Positions 30,468 to 38,727 of a stretch of 64,000 nucleotides of DNA are shown here, one piece after another. The translations under genes and the position numbers were made by a program. The DNA is from Nitratireductor pacificus pht-3B (GTDB lineage Bacteria; Pseudomonadota; Alphaproteobacteria; Rhizobiales; Rhizobiaceae), in assembly GCF_000300335.1 (NCBI RefSeq), contig NZ_AMRM01000003.1, positions 1 to 64,000 of the forward strand, given 5' to 3'. Position 1 is the first letter of the stretch. The number at the start of each line of letters is the position of its first letter. The notes beneath the pieces were generated by a model, which saw only the letters and a program-made list of their open reading frames with translations, searched no databases and was not told the origin of the DNA.

Positions 30468-32207
30468 ATGGCGCGCCTGTCAAGACGCTTGCGCGGGCTG
30501 ACGCGCGACAGGAACGGCAATGTCGCGACATTGTTCGCCCTGATCCTGCCGGTGATGATCGGCTGTCTGGCGCTCGGCGTGGACTACGGAAACCTGACGC
30601 TGCAGCAGCGAAAGCTGCAGAAGACGGCGGACCTCGCCTCCATCGTCGCCGCTTCCGACATCAAGAACGCCGAAGCGGCGGTCTCGCAGTTCTTCTCCCT
30701 GAACAACGAGCAGATCGCCGTCGAGACACCGGACGGCCTGCTGCTCGACGGCCACTATCTGCCGCAGGAGAACTACATCGAGCAGGCGAAGCGTGGAATC
30801 GCCCGCCTTGTGCGCGGGCGGTATTTCCCCGATCCAGCCGTCGCCAGCAATCTGCGGTTCGTCGAAATGACGACCGCTCCGGACGCCGCGAAAGTAACGA
30901 TCAGAAAAGAAGGCGTCCTGTACTTCGGATCGCTGTTCAGCGACCCACCGCCGATCGGCGTTGTTGGCACGGCTTCTGCGGAAAAGCTTGCGGGCTTCTC
31001 CATCGGCTCACGCCTCGCCAGCCTCGACGGCGGCATTCTGAACGGCATCCTCGGGCAGATGCTCGGCACCACGGTGTCGCTCAAGGCCATGGACTACGAG
31101 GCCCTGCTCGACGCCGACGTCAATGTGCTGTCCTTCGTGAACACGCTGGCGACGCGGCTCAGCCTGACCGGCCTCACCTATAAGGAGATCCTGCAGACCG
31201 ACCTGACCATGCCGCAACTCCTCTCGGCTATGCGCCTGACGAGCGGCGTGCCGGGAACCGTGCAGGCGGTGCTGCGGACGCTGGAATCACTCACGTCGAA
31301 GACCAGCAGCACCTTCAAGCTCGAGCAGTTGCTGAACCTCGATCCGAAGGGTCCCCTGACCGTCGCCACGGGTGCGCCCTGGGACATGAAGATCGGCGCG
31401 CTGGAAATGATCACGGCGGCGGCAGCGCTGTCGAACGGCGGTCACCAGATCGAGATCGGCAGCGGTATCAACCTGCTCGGACTTGGCGCCGTTAAGCTCA
31501 GCCTCGCCATCGGCGAGCCACCCGTCGGCACGCCGCCTCATGCGCTGGCGCCGATCGGCACCGCGGTCAGGACGGCGCAGACGCGGCTCAAGCTGGACGT
31601 GGAGATCAACGGTCTGCAGCTTCTCGCAGGCACCAAAATCCATTTGCCACTCTATGTCGAGGTGGCCCATGCGGAGGCGCGTATCGCCGACATCCAGTGC
31701 TCCGCCGCATCGACCACCAGCGGCACCGTGGCGATCGATGCGGTGCCCGGCGTGCTTGAGATCGCTATCGGCGACGTCGATCCGTCCGTCCTGTCGAACT
31801 TCTCCGACGAGGCGCGGGTGACCAAGGCGCAGCTCGTCAATGCGGCCGGGCTGGTCAAAATCTCCGGCAAGGCCCATGTCGAAACCAAGAACCTGCAGAT
31901 GTCGCGCCTCACCTTCTCGGGGTCCGACATTTCGCAGCGCCGTATAAAGAGCGTCTCGACCAAGGACATCCTCGGTTCGACCACCGCGACGCTGCTGCAG
32001 AACCTGGACCTGGACGTGCGCGTCCTGACGCTGTCGCTCGGCCTCGAGCCGCTTCTCAAGGCCGCGCTGGCTGCCACACTGTCCAGCGTCGCCCAGCCGA
32101 TCGACACGCTGCTCTACAACGTGCTGGCGCTCGTCGGGGTGAAGGTCGGCGAGGCCGACATCCGCGTTACCGGCGTCAATTGCGAGCGCCCGGTGCTGGT
32201 CCAGTAG
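30468..32207 (+). CDS. TadG-like pilus assembly protein
   Basis: 579 residues from ATG 30468, one base after the tadE-like stop. The N-terminus RNGNVATLFALILPVMIGCLALGVDYG is the TadG/TadE transmembrane signature, followed by the RKLQKTADLASIVAA helix. The body has no visible von Willebrand A MIDAS motif (no DxSxS), unlike classic TadG. Instead it has repeated beta-rich stretches and ends with GVKVGEADIRVTGVNCERPVLVQ, a tail seen in other alphaproteobacterial TadG-type proteins. Likely an envelope part of a Flp-type pilus; the partner secretion genes must be elsewhere. Confidence 0.82.
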   Translation: MARLSRRLRGLTRDRNGNVATLFALILPVMIGCLALGVDYGNLTLQQRKLQKTADLASIVAASDIKNAEAAVSQFFSLNNEQIAVETPDGLLLDGHYLPQENYIEQAKRGIARLVRGRYFPDPAVASNLRFVEMTTAPDAAKVTIRKEGVLYFGSLFSDPPPIGVVGTASAEKLAGFSIGSRLASLDGGILNGILGQMLGTTVSLKAMDYEALLDADVNVLSFVNTLATRLSLTGLTYKEILQTDLTMPQLLSAMRLTSGVPGTVQAVLRTLESLTSKTSSTFKLEQLLNLDPKGPLTVATGAPWDMKIGALEMITAAAALSNGGHQIEIGSGINLLGLGAVKLSLAIGEPPVGTPPHALAPIGTAVRTAQTRLKLDVEINGLQLLAGTKIHLPLYVEVAHAEARIADIQCSAASTTSGTVAIDAVPGVLEIAIGDVDPSVLSNFSDEARVTKAQLVNAAGLVKISGKAHVETKNLQMSRLTFSGSDISQRRIKSVSTKDILGSTTATLLQNLDLDVRVLTLSLGLEPLLKAALAATLSSVAQPIDTLLYNVLALVGVKVGEADIRVTGVNCERPVLVQ

Positions 32208-32248
32208 CCGGCCGGGCCTCTCCCACCAGTCACCCGCACCTCCACCCT

Positions 32249-32279
32249 GCCCCGCGGCCGACGTCGCGGGGCTTTTTTT
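32249..32279 (+). terminator. Intrinsic terminator after tadG-like gene
   Basis: GCCCCGCG (32249-32256) pairs with CGCGGGGC (32265-32272), followed by seven T. It ends the tadE-tadG transcript 42 bp after the stop. Confidence 0.88.
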
Positions 32280-32433
32280 GCCTCGCCGTTCCCCGCGGGG
32301 TCGCAGGGTCCGATGCGGGAAAGCCGGACGGCCGTCCAGGTGCCTTCCGTTCACGCGCGCGCAATTCACCCTTTGAAGACACGCAGCGTCGTCCTATCCG
32401 TGGAAACGAACCCGATTCGGGAAAGGACCACCC

Positions 32434-32919
32434 ATGAACCGCACAGCCTCAGCCTTCCTGCTCGTCACCGGCTTCACCGGCCTGCTCGCCGCCCTCAGCT
32501 TCGCCCTGCAGGTCAAGGGCTACGGCTTCGGCAGCCTCGGCATCGCGCGCCTCGACGAGGTCGCCAGCTCCGCGACCTTCGTGCCGCTGGCCGCGCTCTA
32601 CGCCCTGGCGGGCGCGTTGATCGCCATCCTGCCGCTGCGCGCCGCCGGCCTCGTCCACGCGAACGCCGCCACGCCCGTCTATTCGACGACGCTGGTCCTG
32701 CTGGCAACGATCGTCGGCCTGCAGATCGCCCGCTTTGCTTTCGGCAATGACGGCGCGCTGTGGGTCCTTCTCGACTGGCGGTTCGGCTTTGCCGGCGCGG
32801 TCATCGCAGCGCATCTGTTCCTCGATGCGCTGCGCCGCAACGCGCTGCTGCGCACGCTCGCCTTCATCGGCTTCTGCGCGGCGACCCTTGCCTGCCTCTA
32901 TTGGAGCTTTCGCCTGTAG
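32434..32919 (+). CDS. Five-helix hypothetical membrane protein
   Basis: 161 residues with AAAGGA before the ATG. Five hydrophobic segments are visible (about 7-28, 48-70, 84-104, 112-137, 140-160). The short loops contain few charges. Hallmarks include GYGFGSLGIARLDEVAS after helix 1 and LDALRRNALLRTL between helices 4 and 5. I do not recognise a family. Not coupled to neighbours: the tadG terminator lies upstream and tRNA-Asp downstream on the other strand. Confidence 0.6.
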   Translation: MNRTASAFLLVTGFTGLLAALSFALQVKGYGFGSLGIARLDEVASSATFVPLAALYALAGALIAILPLRAAGLVHANAATPVYSTTLVLLATIVGLQIARFAFGNDGALWVLLDWRFGFAGAVIAAHLFLDALRRNALLRTLAFIGFCAATLACLYWSFRL

Positions 32920-33043
32920 ACCGCAGAGGCCGGTGTGTCGGGCGCGGAAGCGTCCGATGCCTTCACCCGGAAGACGGTCGGTACACCTGATCGGGGAAAG
33001 CGAAACCGCTAAATGGTTGAAGATTTTGCGCTTTGCGCGATGG

Positions 33044-33064
33044 CCACTTTCCGTAGGAAAGTGG
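33044..33064 (-). other. 9-bp inverted repeat at the 3' end of tRNA-Asp
   Basis: CCACTTTCC (33044-33052) and GGAAAGTGG (33056-33064) flank GTA. The right arm includes the tRNA CCA positions (33062-33064), so the precursor tRNA would have a hairpin right at its 3' end. It may be a terminator-like or processing element. Confidence 0.5.
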
Positions 33065-33138
33065 CGCGAGTGACGGGGCTCGAACCCGCGACCTCCGGCG
33101 TGACAGGCCGGCACTCTAACCAACTGAGCTACACCCGC
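33062..33138 (-). tRNA. tRNA-Asp (anticodon GTC)
   Basis: Minus strand. Acceptor GCGGGTG pairs with CACTCGC (one G-U pair), discriminator G, CCA encoded. D-arm GCTCAGTTGGTTAGAGTGC, anticodon arm CCGGC-CTGTCAC-GCCGG giving GTC, standard T-arm GCGGGTTCGAGCCCCGT. Length 77. Confidence 0.97.
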
Positions 33139-33321
33139 GCTTGAAGCGCTCCGCCGAAGCAGAAGCGCGTCGTGGGCGGTGAATTAGGCGGTTCTGACGG
33201 AGGTGTCAAGCAGGGTTGGCATGCTTTATCGCAGTTTGTTGCAATTGGCCCGAATGCCGCGCCCGAATGGCATTTTTGCTTGCGATGAGACGGCGAACCG
33301 CCTAAACGGACCGCGTGGAAT

Positions 33322-33397
<76 letters not shown>

Positions 33398-33478
33398 TTC
33401 TTCTCAGGCTTTTGCACAGGAAATGCCGCGCTTGGCGGCGCGCGGACCGGCATGATGCATGCCGGCGGGCGGCTCTCG

Positions 33479-34234
33479 TCACGCCACGCCGGTGATCATC
33501 GAGACGATCTCGTTCTTGTCGGTCTTCGCGGTCTCGCGCACGCCCACCTGCACGCCGCGCCGCAGGACGCAGATGCGGTCCGACAGGCGGAACACCTGGT
33601 CGAGGCTGTGACTGATGATGAGCGTCGCCATGTTGCGCTCCTTCAGCGCCAGCACGATCTTCTCCACCTTCGCCGTCTCGGCGACGCCGAGCGCCGCCGT
33701 CGGTTCGTCGAGCAGAATGAGCTTTGTCGCCCAATGGGTGGCGCGTGCGATCGCCACGCCCTGACGCTGGCCGCCCGACAGATCGCGAATCACGGCGCTG
33801 GCCGAGGGAATCCGCACGTCCAGCTCGTCGACCAGCTTCTGCGTCTCCTGCATCATCGCCTTGCGGTCGAGCAGGCCGAAGGGGCCACGCAACCTCTCGC
33901 GGCCGAGGAACAGGTTCATGTAGACCGGCTGCTGGTCAGCCAGCGCCAGATCCTGATAGACCACCTCGATGCCGCTCGAGCGCGCCTTGCTGGCATCGGA
34001 AAAGCTCACCGGCTCGCCGTCGAGCGCGATGGAACCGGAGGTCGGCGCGTGAACGCCGGAGATGATCTTGATCAGGGTCGACTTGCCGGCGCCGTTGTCG
34101 CCGACCAGCGCGACGATCTCGCCGGCCCGCAGATCCAGCGAGAAATCCTCGATGGCGACGACGCCGCCGAAGGATTTGTGGATGTTGTTCAGCTCCAGGA
34201 CTGGCCTTGCGGCCGCTTCTACGGTTCCGGTCAT
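33479..34234 (-). CDS. CUT2-type sugar ABC transporter ATPase, single domain (FrcA-like)
   Basis: 251 residues. Motifs in order: Walker A VGDNGAGKST (about 45-54), Q-loop VVYQDLALADQQPVYMNLFLGRE, signature LSGGQRQGVAIARA, Walker B LILLDEPTAALGV and the switch IISHSLDQV. Only one nucleotide domain, as in rhizobial fructose transporter FrcA, against two in RbsA. It is the last gene of the operon, 3 bp after the YhfX-like gene. It would power the permease encoded at 35466-36425. Confidence 0.93.
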   Translation of the reverse strand: MTGTVEAAARPVLELNNIHKSFGGVVAIEDFSLDLRAGEIVALVGDNGAGKSTLIKIISGVHAPTSGSIALDGEPVSFSDASKARSSGIEVVYQDLALADQQPVYMNLFLGRERLRGPFGLLDRKAMMQETQKLVDELDVRIPSASAVIRDLSGGQRQGVAIARATHWATKLILLDEPTAALGVAETAKVEKIVLALKERNMATLIISHSLDQVFRLSDRICVLRRGVQVGVRETAKTDKNEIVSMITGVA

Positions 34235-34237
34235 GGC

Positions 34238-35443
34238 TTACCTCAGTTCCGGCCAGTCTTGCGCGACGCCGAAGGGGTTCTCGATGGTTTCGACGCGCGG
34301 CTCGCCCCGCGCGATCCCCGAAACGCCGACCGTGAAGCCGCGCTTGACGAAGGCCTGCCCACGGAAGCCGAACACGACGCTGTCGCCGGTCTTCGGCTTG
34401 ACCTGGCCTGTCGTGTCGATCATCCCGTAATAGTCGATTGCCGAGGTGGACGGGATCTCGACGCTGGCGAGCGCGCCGGCCGAGGCGGTCGGCTCGGCGG
34501 CGACGATGGCCTTCACGTCATAGTCCGGGAAAACCGGGTCGATGTAGAGCCCGCCGCCAAAGCAATAGGCGCGCTCCTGGTGCAGGTGCGACACCTCGGT
34601 CAGGTAGAGCATGGCCGGACGTTCGGGCAGATCCTCCACCGCGTGCAGCGGGGTGGTGCCGTGCAGGCCGTTGCCGGGTTCACACTGGGTGGCGCCCGCC
34701 TCGGCCAGGATGTCGAGCACGATCGAAGAAGTGGTGCCCGGCGCGTTGATCTCGATGTCGCCGCGCCCGCCCTTCGCCAGCGCCGCCGCGGCGCGCGCCA
34801 GCGTCGTCAGATTGTGGGTCGGCAGGACCTTCCTCTTCTCCTGATCGAAGAGAAGCGCGGGAAATGTCGTCAGCCCGGCGAAGCGGGCGCCGTCGAGCGC
34901 ATCGATCATCGCCGCCACATCGGCGACCTTGTCCGCCGGGAAGCCGCCCTCATGCCCGCGATAGAAGGTGTCTCCGGCGGTCTGGATGCGCGCCATGAGG
35001 TCCTGCGTGCGCCCTGCCCGCTTGGCGGCTGCGGCGGCCTCCCCGGCCTTCTCGCGGCTGAACACGGTCCAGTAGTCGGGCCGTAGCCGGGAAGCGGCCA
35101 TGTCGGCCTCGAAGCGGGGGATCTGAACCAGATGCCCCAGATGGCCAACCTTCAGCCCCGCCCTGTCGCAGGCGACGGCGCAGGCCATGTCGACAGCGAC
35201 CGCGCGATCGATCCCGCCCCGCATGATGGCCTGGCAAAAGCCGCTGTTGCGCCCGACCTGCTTGGTCATGGCGAAGACCTTCAGGCCGTGCCGGTCGGCT
35301 GCGGCGCGAAACAGCCGCGCGTTCTCCTCGACGGCGTCGAGATCGAGAACGAAGGAATTGGCAGGGATGCGGCCTTCCTGATGCAGGCGGATCGCCGCCT
35401 CGATGAAGGAAGGATTTCGGCGTCTCAGCACGTCGAGGAACAT
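34238..35443 (-). CDS. YhfX-family PLP-dependent enzyme (alanine racemase-like barrel)
   Basis: 401 residues from ATG 35443 (GGGAG 9 bases upstream; the longer frame has no support). The N-terminal barrel resembles alanine racemase and D-threonine aldolase: SFVLDLDAVEENARLFRAAA, then the PLP-lysine in LKVFAMTKQVGRNS at about 55. Later parts include LVQIPRFEAD, ARIQTAGDTFYRGHEGGFP, TSSIVLD and a C-terminal domain with DVKAIVAAEPTASAG. E. coli YhfX, of the uncharacterised yhf operon, is the nearest named relative. Its substrate is unknown; amino acid or amino sugar derivatives are plausible. Located between ATPase and permease of a transporter, so its substrate is probably what the transporter imports or a product of it. 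Confidence 0.82.
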   Translation of the reverse strand: MFLDVLRRRNPSFIEAAIRLHQEGRIPANSFVLDLDAVEENARLFRAAADRHGLKVFAMTKQVGRNSGFCQAIMRGGIDRAVAVDMACAVACDRAGLKVGHLGHLVQIPRFEADMAASRLRPDYWTVFSREKAGEAAAAAKRAGRTQDLMARIQTAGDTFYRGHEGGFPADKVADVAAMIDALDGARFAGLTTFPALLFDQEKRKVLPTHNLTTLARAAAALAKGGRGDIEINAPGTTSSIVLDILAEAGATQCEPGNGLHGTTPLHAVEDLPERPAMLYLTEVSHLHQERAYCFGGGLYIDPVFPDYDVKAIVAAEPTASAGALASVEIPSTSAIDYYGMIDTTGQVKPKTGDSVVFGFRGQAFVKRGFTVGVSGIARGEPRVETIENPFGVAQDWPELR

Positions 35444-35465
35444 GGACTTCTCCCGGAAACTGGCG

Positions 35466-36425
35466 TCAGGCGCGGCTGGTGCCACGCAGTGAAATGGCTA
35501 CGGCGAACAGGATGATGAGACCGCGGACGATCATCTGGTCGGAAACCGACAGGCCCATCAGGATCAGGCCGTTGTTGAGCATGCCCATCATCAGCGACCC
35601 GACCAGGGCGCCGACGACGGACCCCTTGCCGCCGTTCAGCGCCGTACCGCCGACGATGACGGCGGCGATGACAGTCATCAGGTCGCTTTCGCCGAGCGTG
35701 TATTTCGCAGCCTGCAGGCGGCCGGCATAGAGCAGGCCCGCAAGGCCCGCACAGCCGCCGCTGACCATCAGCACGGCCAGGCGGATGCGCGGCACCTTGA
35801 TGCCGGAGACCTGCGCGGCGCGCGGATTGTCGCCGGTGGCGATCACATGCGCGCCGAACCGGGTCTCGCGATAGATCAGGTGGCCGATGATGACCGCGCC
35901 CAGCGTCCACAGGATCAGCGAGGGAATGCCGAACAGCGATCCCGAGCCGAAGAAGCCCGTGAAGACGTCGCTGATGACGGGGATGGAGCGCAGATCGGTC
36001 ATCGAGCGGGCGACGCCGGCGAACAGCCCCATCGTCGCCAGGGTGACGAGGAAGGACGGCAGGCGCAGATAGGCGACCAGCGCACCGTTCAGCCAGCCGA
36101 TGGCGAGCCCGGCTCCCAGGCCCGCCAGGATGCCGAGCAGCATGGAATGCTCCTGCATCACCACGGCGGCCGAAAGGGCTGCCACCGCCACGATGGAGCC
36201 GAAGGAGAGGTCAATCTCACCGGCCGACAGGACAAAGACGAGGCCGATCGCCATGATCGTCGCCGGCGCCGTCTGGAGCACGATGTTCGACAGGTTTCGC
36301 GTGGTCAGGAAGCCGTCATCGGCGAGCGTGACCGCGAAGAAGAGGAAGATCGCGATGAAGCCAAGATAGATGACGCTGCCCTGTAGATCGAACTTTCTGG
36401 CAATCGCATGCGTGCGCTGGAACAT
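35466..36425 (-). CDS. CUT2-type sugar ABC transporter permease (FrcC/RbsC-like)
   Basis: 319 residues, about eight to ten helices. Family signs: GLVFVLSAGEIDLSFGSIVAVAALSAAV at about 60-85 (BPD_transp_2 'SxGxIDLSxG' motif), GAGLAIGWLNGALVAYLRLPSFLVTLATMG around 105-135, and DLMTVIAAVIVGGTALNGGKGSVVGALVGSLMMGMLNNGL around 250-285. It is the single permease of the operon and probably works as a homodimer. 22 bp separate it from the YhfX-like gene and 60 bp from the upstream binding-protein gene. Confidence 0.94.
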   Translation of the reverse strand: MFQRTHAIARKFDLQGSVIYLGFIAIFLFFAVTLADDGFLTTRNLSNIVLQTAPATIMAIGLVFVLSAGEIDLSFGSIVAVAALSAAVVMQEHSMLLGILAGLGAGLAIGWLNGALVAYLRLPSFLVTLATMGLFAGVARSMTDLRSIPVISDVFTGFFGSGSLFGIPSLILWTLGAVIIGHLIYRETRFGAHVIATGDNPRAAQVSGIKVPRIRLAVLMVSGGCAGLAGLLYAGRLQAAKYTLGESDLMTVIAAVIVGGTALNGGKGSVVGALVGSLMMGMLNNGLILMGLSVSDQMIVRGLIILFAVAISLRGTSRA

Positions 36426-36485
36426 GTCGTATCTCTGAACGAACTTTTCGGGTGGGCAGGCCGCCGGCGCGCCCTGCCGGGATTG

Positions 36486-37550
36486 CTATTGGGCGGCTGC
36501 CTTGACGCTGTCCGGCGGCTGCCGGTTCATCGACTGCATCCAGCCATCGACCACATTGCCGGGACCGACCGCGAGCGCATCGACGACGAGGAACGGCTCG
36601 ACCGGCTTGTCGAGGAGGCCGGCGGCCGCGGCGCGCGCGGCGGTGACGCCGATCTGGTAGGCCTCGTCTGCGACGATCGCGGCGATGTTGCCGCCCTTCA
36701 GCATGTCGAGCGCGGCCGGCTCGTTGAGGTCGATCGTCACCACCTTGGTGCGGTCGTTCGACTGCTGGCGCAGGACGGACAGGACGCCCAGCGCCGGCTC
36801 GGCCCACGGCGTGTAGATGCCGTCGAGATCGGGATTGCGCGACAGCATGGCGCTGGCGATGTCCTCGGCATTGGCCGGGTCCGTCATGCCCGATTCGATG
36901 ACGATCTCGATCTCCGGATAGGCGTTCTCGATGGTCCATTTGAACGCGCCGTCGCGCTGGTTGGTCACCGGGAAGTCGGCATCATGGAACATGTAGCCGA
37001 CCTTGCCCTTGCCGCCCATGGCGTCGGCCAGTGCGATCGCCGCCTTGTTGCCGATCTGGAAGAGATCAGCGGAAACCACGGTCGTATAGTCCTTGCCGTG
37101 GGTGAAACCCTGAACCGCATTGTCGATGAAGACCAGTTCCACACCGGCATCCCTAGCCGGGCCGTAGACCGTTTTCGCCGTTGGCGGGTCGATCGGCAGC
37201 GAGATGATGATCGAGGGATCGCGCGCCATCACCGTCTCGACATCGGCCTTCTGGCGCGCGGTGTCGAAACCGGCATCGGTTTCCGCCACGACCTCGATGC
37301 CCAGCCGGGCGAACTCGTCCTTGGCGCCCTGGGCGACGGCGTTGGACCAGTCGTACAGCTCGTGCCAGACCAGCGCGGCCGTGTGCTTACCGGACCTGAC
37401 GGTTTCGATCTCCGCGTCGCTCAGGGTGAGCGATGCGGCGGGCGTCGGCGCCTCGCCATTCGGCCCGACGGTTTTTGGCTGATCGGCGAATGCGATGGCG
37501 GCGCTCGTTGCGAGAAGCGGCATCGCGGCAAGCAGAGCCTTGAGTTTCAT
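36486..37550 (-). CDS. Sugar-type ABC transporter substrate-binding protein (copy 1)
   Basis: 354 residues from ATG 37550 (GGAGG seven bases upstream). Signal peptide MKLKALLAAMPLLATSAAIAFA, then an unusual prefix (TVGPNGEAPTPAASLTLSD) before the type 1 periplasmic binding fold: HTAALVWHELYDWSNAVAQGAKDEFARLGIEVVAETDAGFDTARQKADVETV at about 55-105, ISLPIDP, VFIDNAVQGF, YMFHDADFPVTNQRDGAF and GIYTPWAEPALGV. No lipobox. The second gene upstream encodes a paralog sharing the same prefix, so the pair is an ancient duplication. Which ligand it binds is not evident. Confidence 0.9.
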   Translation of the reverse strand: MKLKALLAAMPLLATSAAIAFADQPKTVGPNGEAPTPAASLTLSDAEIETVRSGKHTAALVWHELYDWSNAVAQGAKDEFARLGIEVVAETDAGFDTARQKADVETVMARDPSIIISLPIDPPTAKTVYGPARDAGVELVFIDNAVQGFTHGKDYTTVVSADLFQIGNKAAIALADAMGGKGKVGYMFHDADFPVTNQRDGAFKWTIENAYPEIEIVIESGMTDPANAEDIASAMLSRNPDLDGIYTPWAEPALGVLSVLRQQSNDRTKVVTIDLNEPAALDMLKGGNIAAIVADEAYQIGVTAARAAAAGLLDKPVEPFLVVDALAVGPGNVVDGWMQSMNRQPPDSVKAAAQ

Positions 37551-37623
37551 GTCCATTCCTCCCGAATATGTGGATCGGAGCCGGCGCCGCATGGCGACCG
37601 GCTCGCACGGATCCGTTCCGGCT

Positions 37624-38682
37624 TCACTTCCCGGCTTCGACCACGCTCTTCGGCGCATCGACACGCAGGGACTGCTGCCAGGCTTCCTTGACGTTGTCCG
37701 CGGTCGCGGTGACGGCGGGCGCCACGATAAAGGGCGGCGTTTCCTCGCCCAGAAGCGCGCGCGCTCCCGTGGCGGCCATGGCGCGACCGAGCTCGTAGGC
37801 CTCATCGGCGACGAGGGCCGTGACGTTTCCGCCGCGCACCATGTCCAGCGCCACCGGCTCCGACAGGTCGAGCGTGACGACTTTGGTGGTCTTGTTGCCA
37901 TTGGCGCGCAGGGCGGCGAGAACGCCTTCCGCCGGGCCGGCCCACGTGACGTAGATGCCGCCGAGATCAGGGTTCTTCAGAAGCATCGCGTTGGCGATCT
38001 CCTCGGCGCGCGCCGGATCGCTGATGCCCTGCTCGGCGACGATCTTCATGTCCGGATAGTCCTTCTCCACCGTGGTCTTGAAGGCGTTGTCGCGCTGGTT
38101 GGTGACGTAGTAGTCGGCATCGTGGAAGATCCAGCCGACCGTGCCCTTGCCACCCATGACCTTGGCCAGCGCGTCGGCGGCCTGCTTGCCCATCTGGAAG
38201 AGATCGTCGGTGACGATCGCGGCGTAGTCGGCCGGATGCTTGTAGTCCTTCGGCAGGTTCGACAGGAAGACGAGCTTGACGCCCTCGCTCTTCGCCTGCT
38301 CGAAGGCGGCGGCCGAGGTCACCGGATCGAGCGGCAGGGACAGGACGATGTCCGGCTTCTTGGCGAGCGCGGTCTCGATGTCGCTGCGCTGCTTGGCGGC
38401 GTCGAAGCCGGCGCTGGTCGTCGCCACCACCTCGATGCCGAGGCGCGTGAACTCGTCCGTCGCGCCGGCCGTCACGGCGTTCACGAAGTCGGACTGGTCG
38501 TGCCACAGAAGCGCGGCGCGATGCTTGCCCTCCTTCAAAGTGGCGACCTTGTCCTCAGGGACGGTGATGCTGGCGGACGGCGTCGCCGTCTCGCCCTGCG
38601 GGCCGACGGTCTGCGCATAAGCGGCAGAGCCAAGCAGCATGCTTGCGACGGATGCGGCATAGAGCATTTTTCTGATAGACAT
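37624..38682 (-). CDS. Sugar-type ABC transporter substrate-binding protein (copy 2)
   Basis: 352 residues with signal peptide ending SAAYAQ and the same mature prefix as copy 1 (TVGPQGETATPSASITVPE). The fold markers align throughout: AALLWHDQSDFVNAVTAGATDEFTRLGIEVVATTSAGFDAAKQRSDIET at about 55-100, LSLPLDPVT, VFLSNLPKDY, WIFHDADYYVTNQRDNAF, GIYVTWAGPAEGV. Differences lie at likely ligand positions (e.g. DNAVQGF against SNLPKDY), so the two may bind related but different ligands. It follows the M20 gene by 45 bp. Confidence 0.9.
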   Translation of the reverse strand: MSIRKMLYAASVASMLLGSAAYAQTVGPQGETATPSASITVPEDKVATLKEGKHRAALLWHDQSDFVNAVTAGATDEFTRLGIEVVATTSAGFDAAKQRSDIETALAKKPDIVLSLPLDPVTSAAAFEQAKSEGVKLVFLSNLPKDYKHPADYAAIVTDDLFQMGKQAADALAKVMGGKGTVGWIFHDADYYVTNQRDNAFKTTVEKDYPDMKIVAEQGISDPARAEEIANAMLLKNPDLGGIYVTWAGPAEGVLAALRANGNKTTKVVTLDLSEPVALDMVRGGNVTALVADEAYELGRAMAATGARALLGEETPPFIVAPAVTATADNVKEAWQQSLRVDAPKSVVEAGK

Positions 38683-38727
38683 GACGTTCTCCTCTTTCCC
38701 CTGTTCTGGCGTCCGACTTCCGGACGC

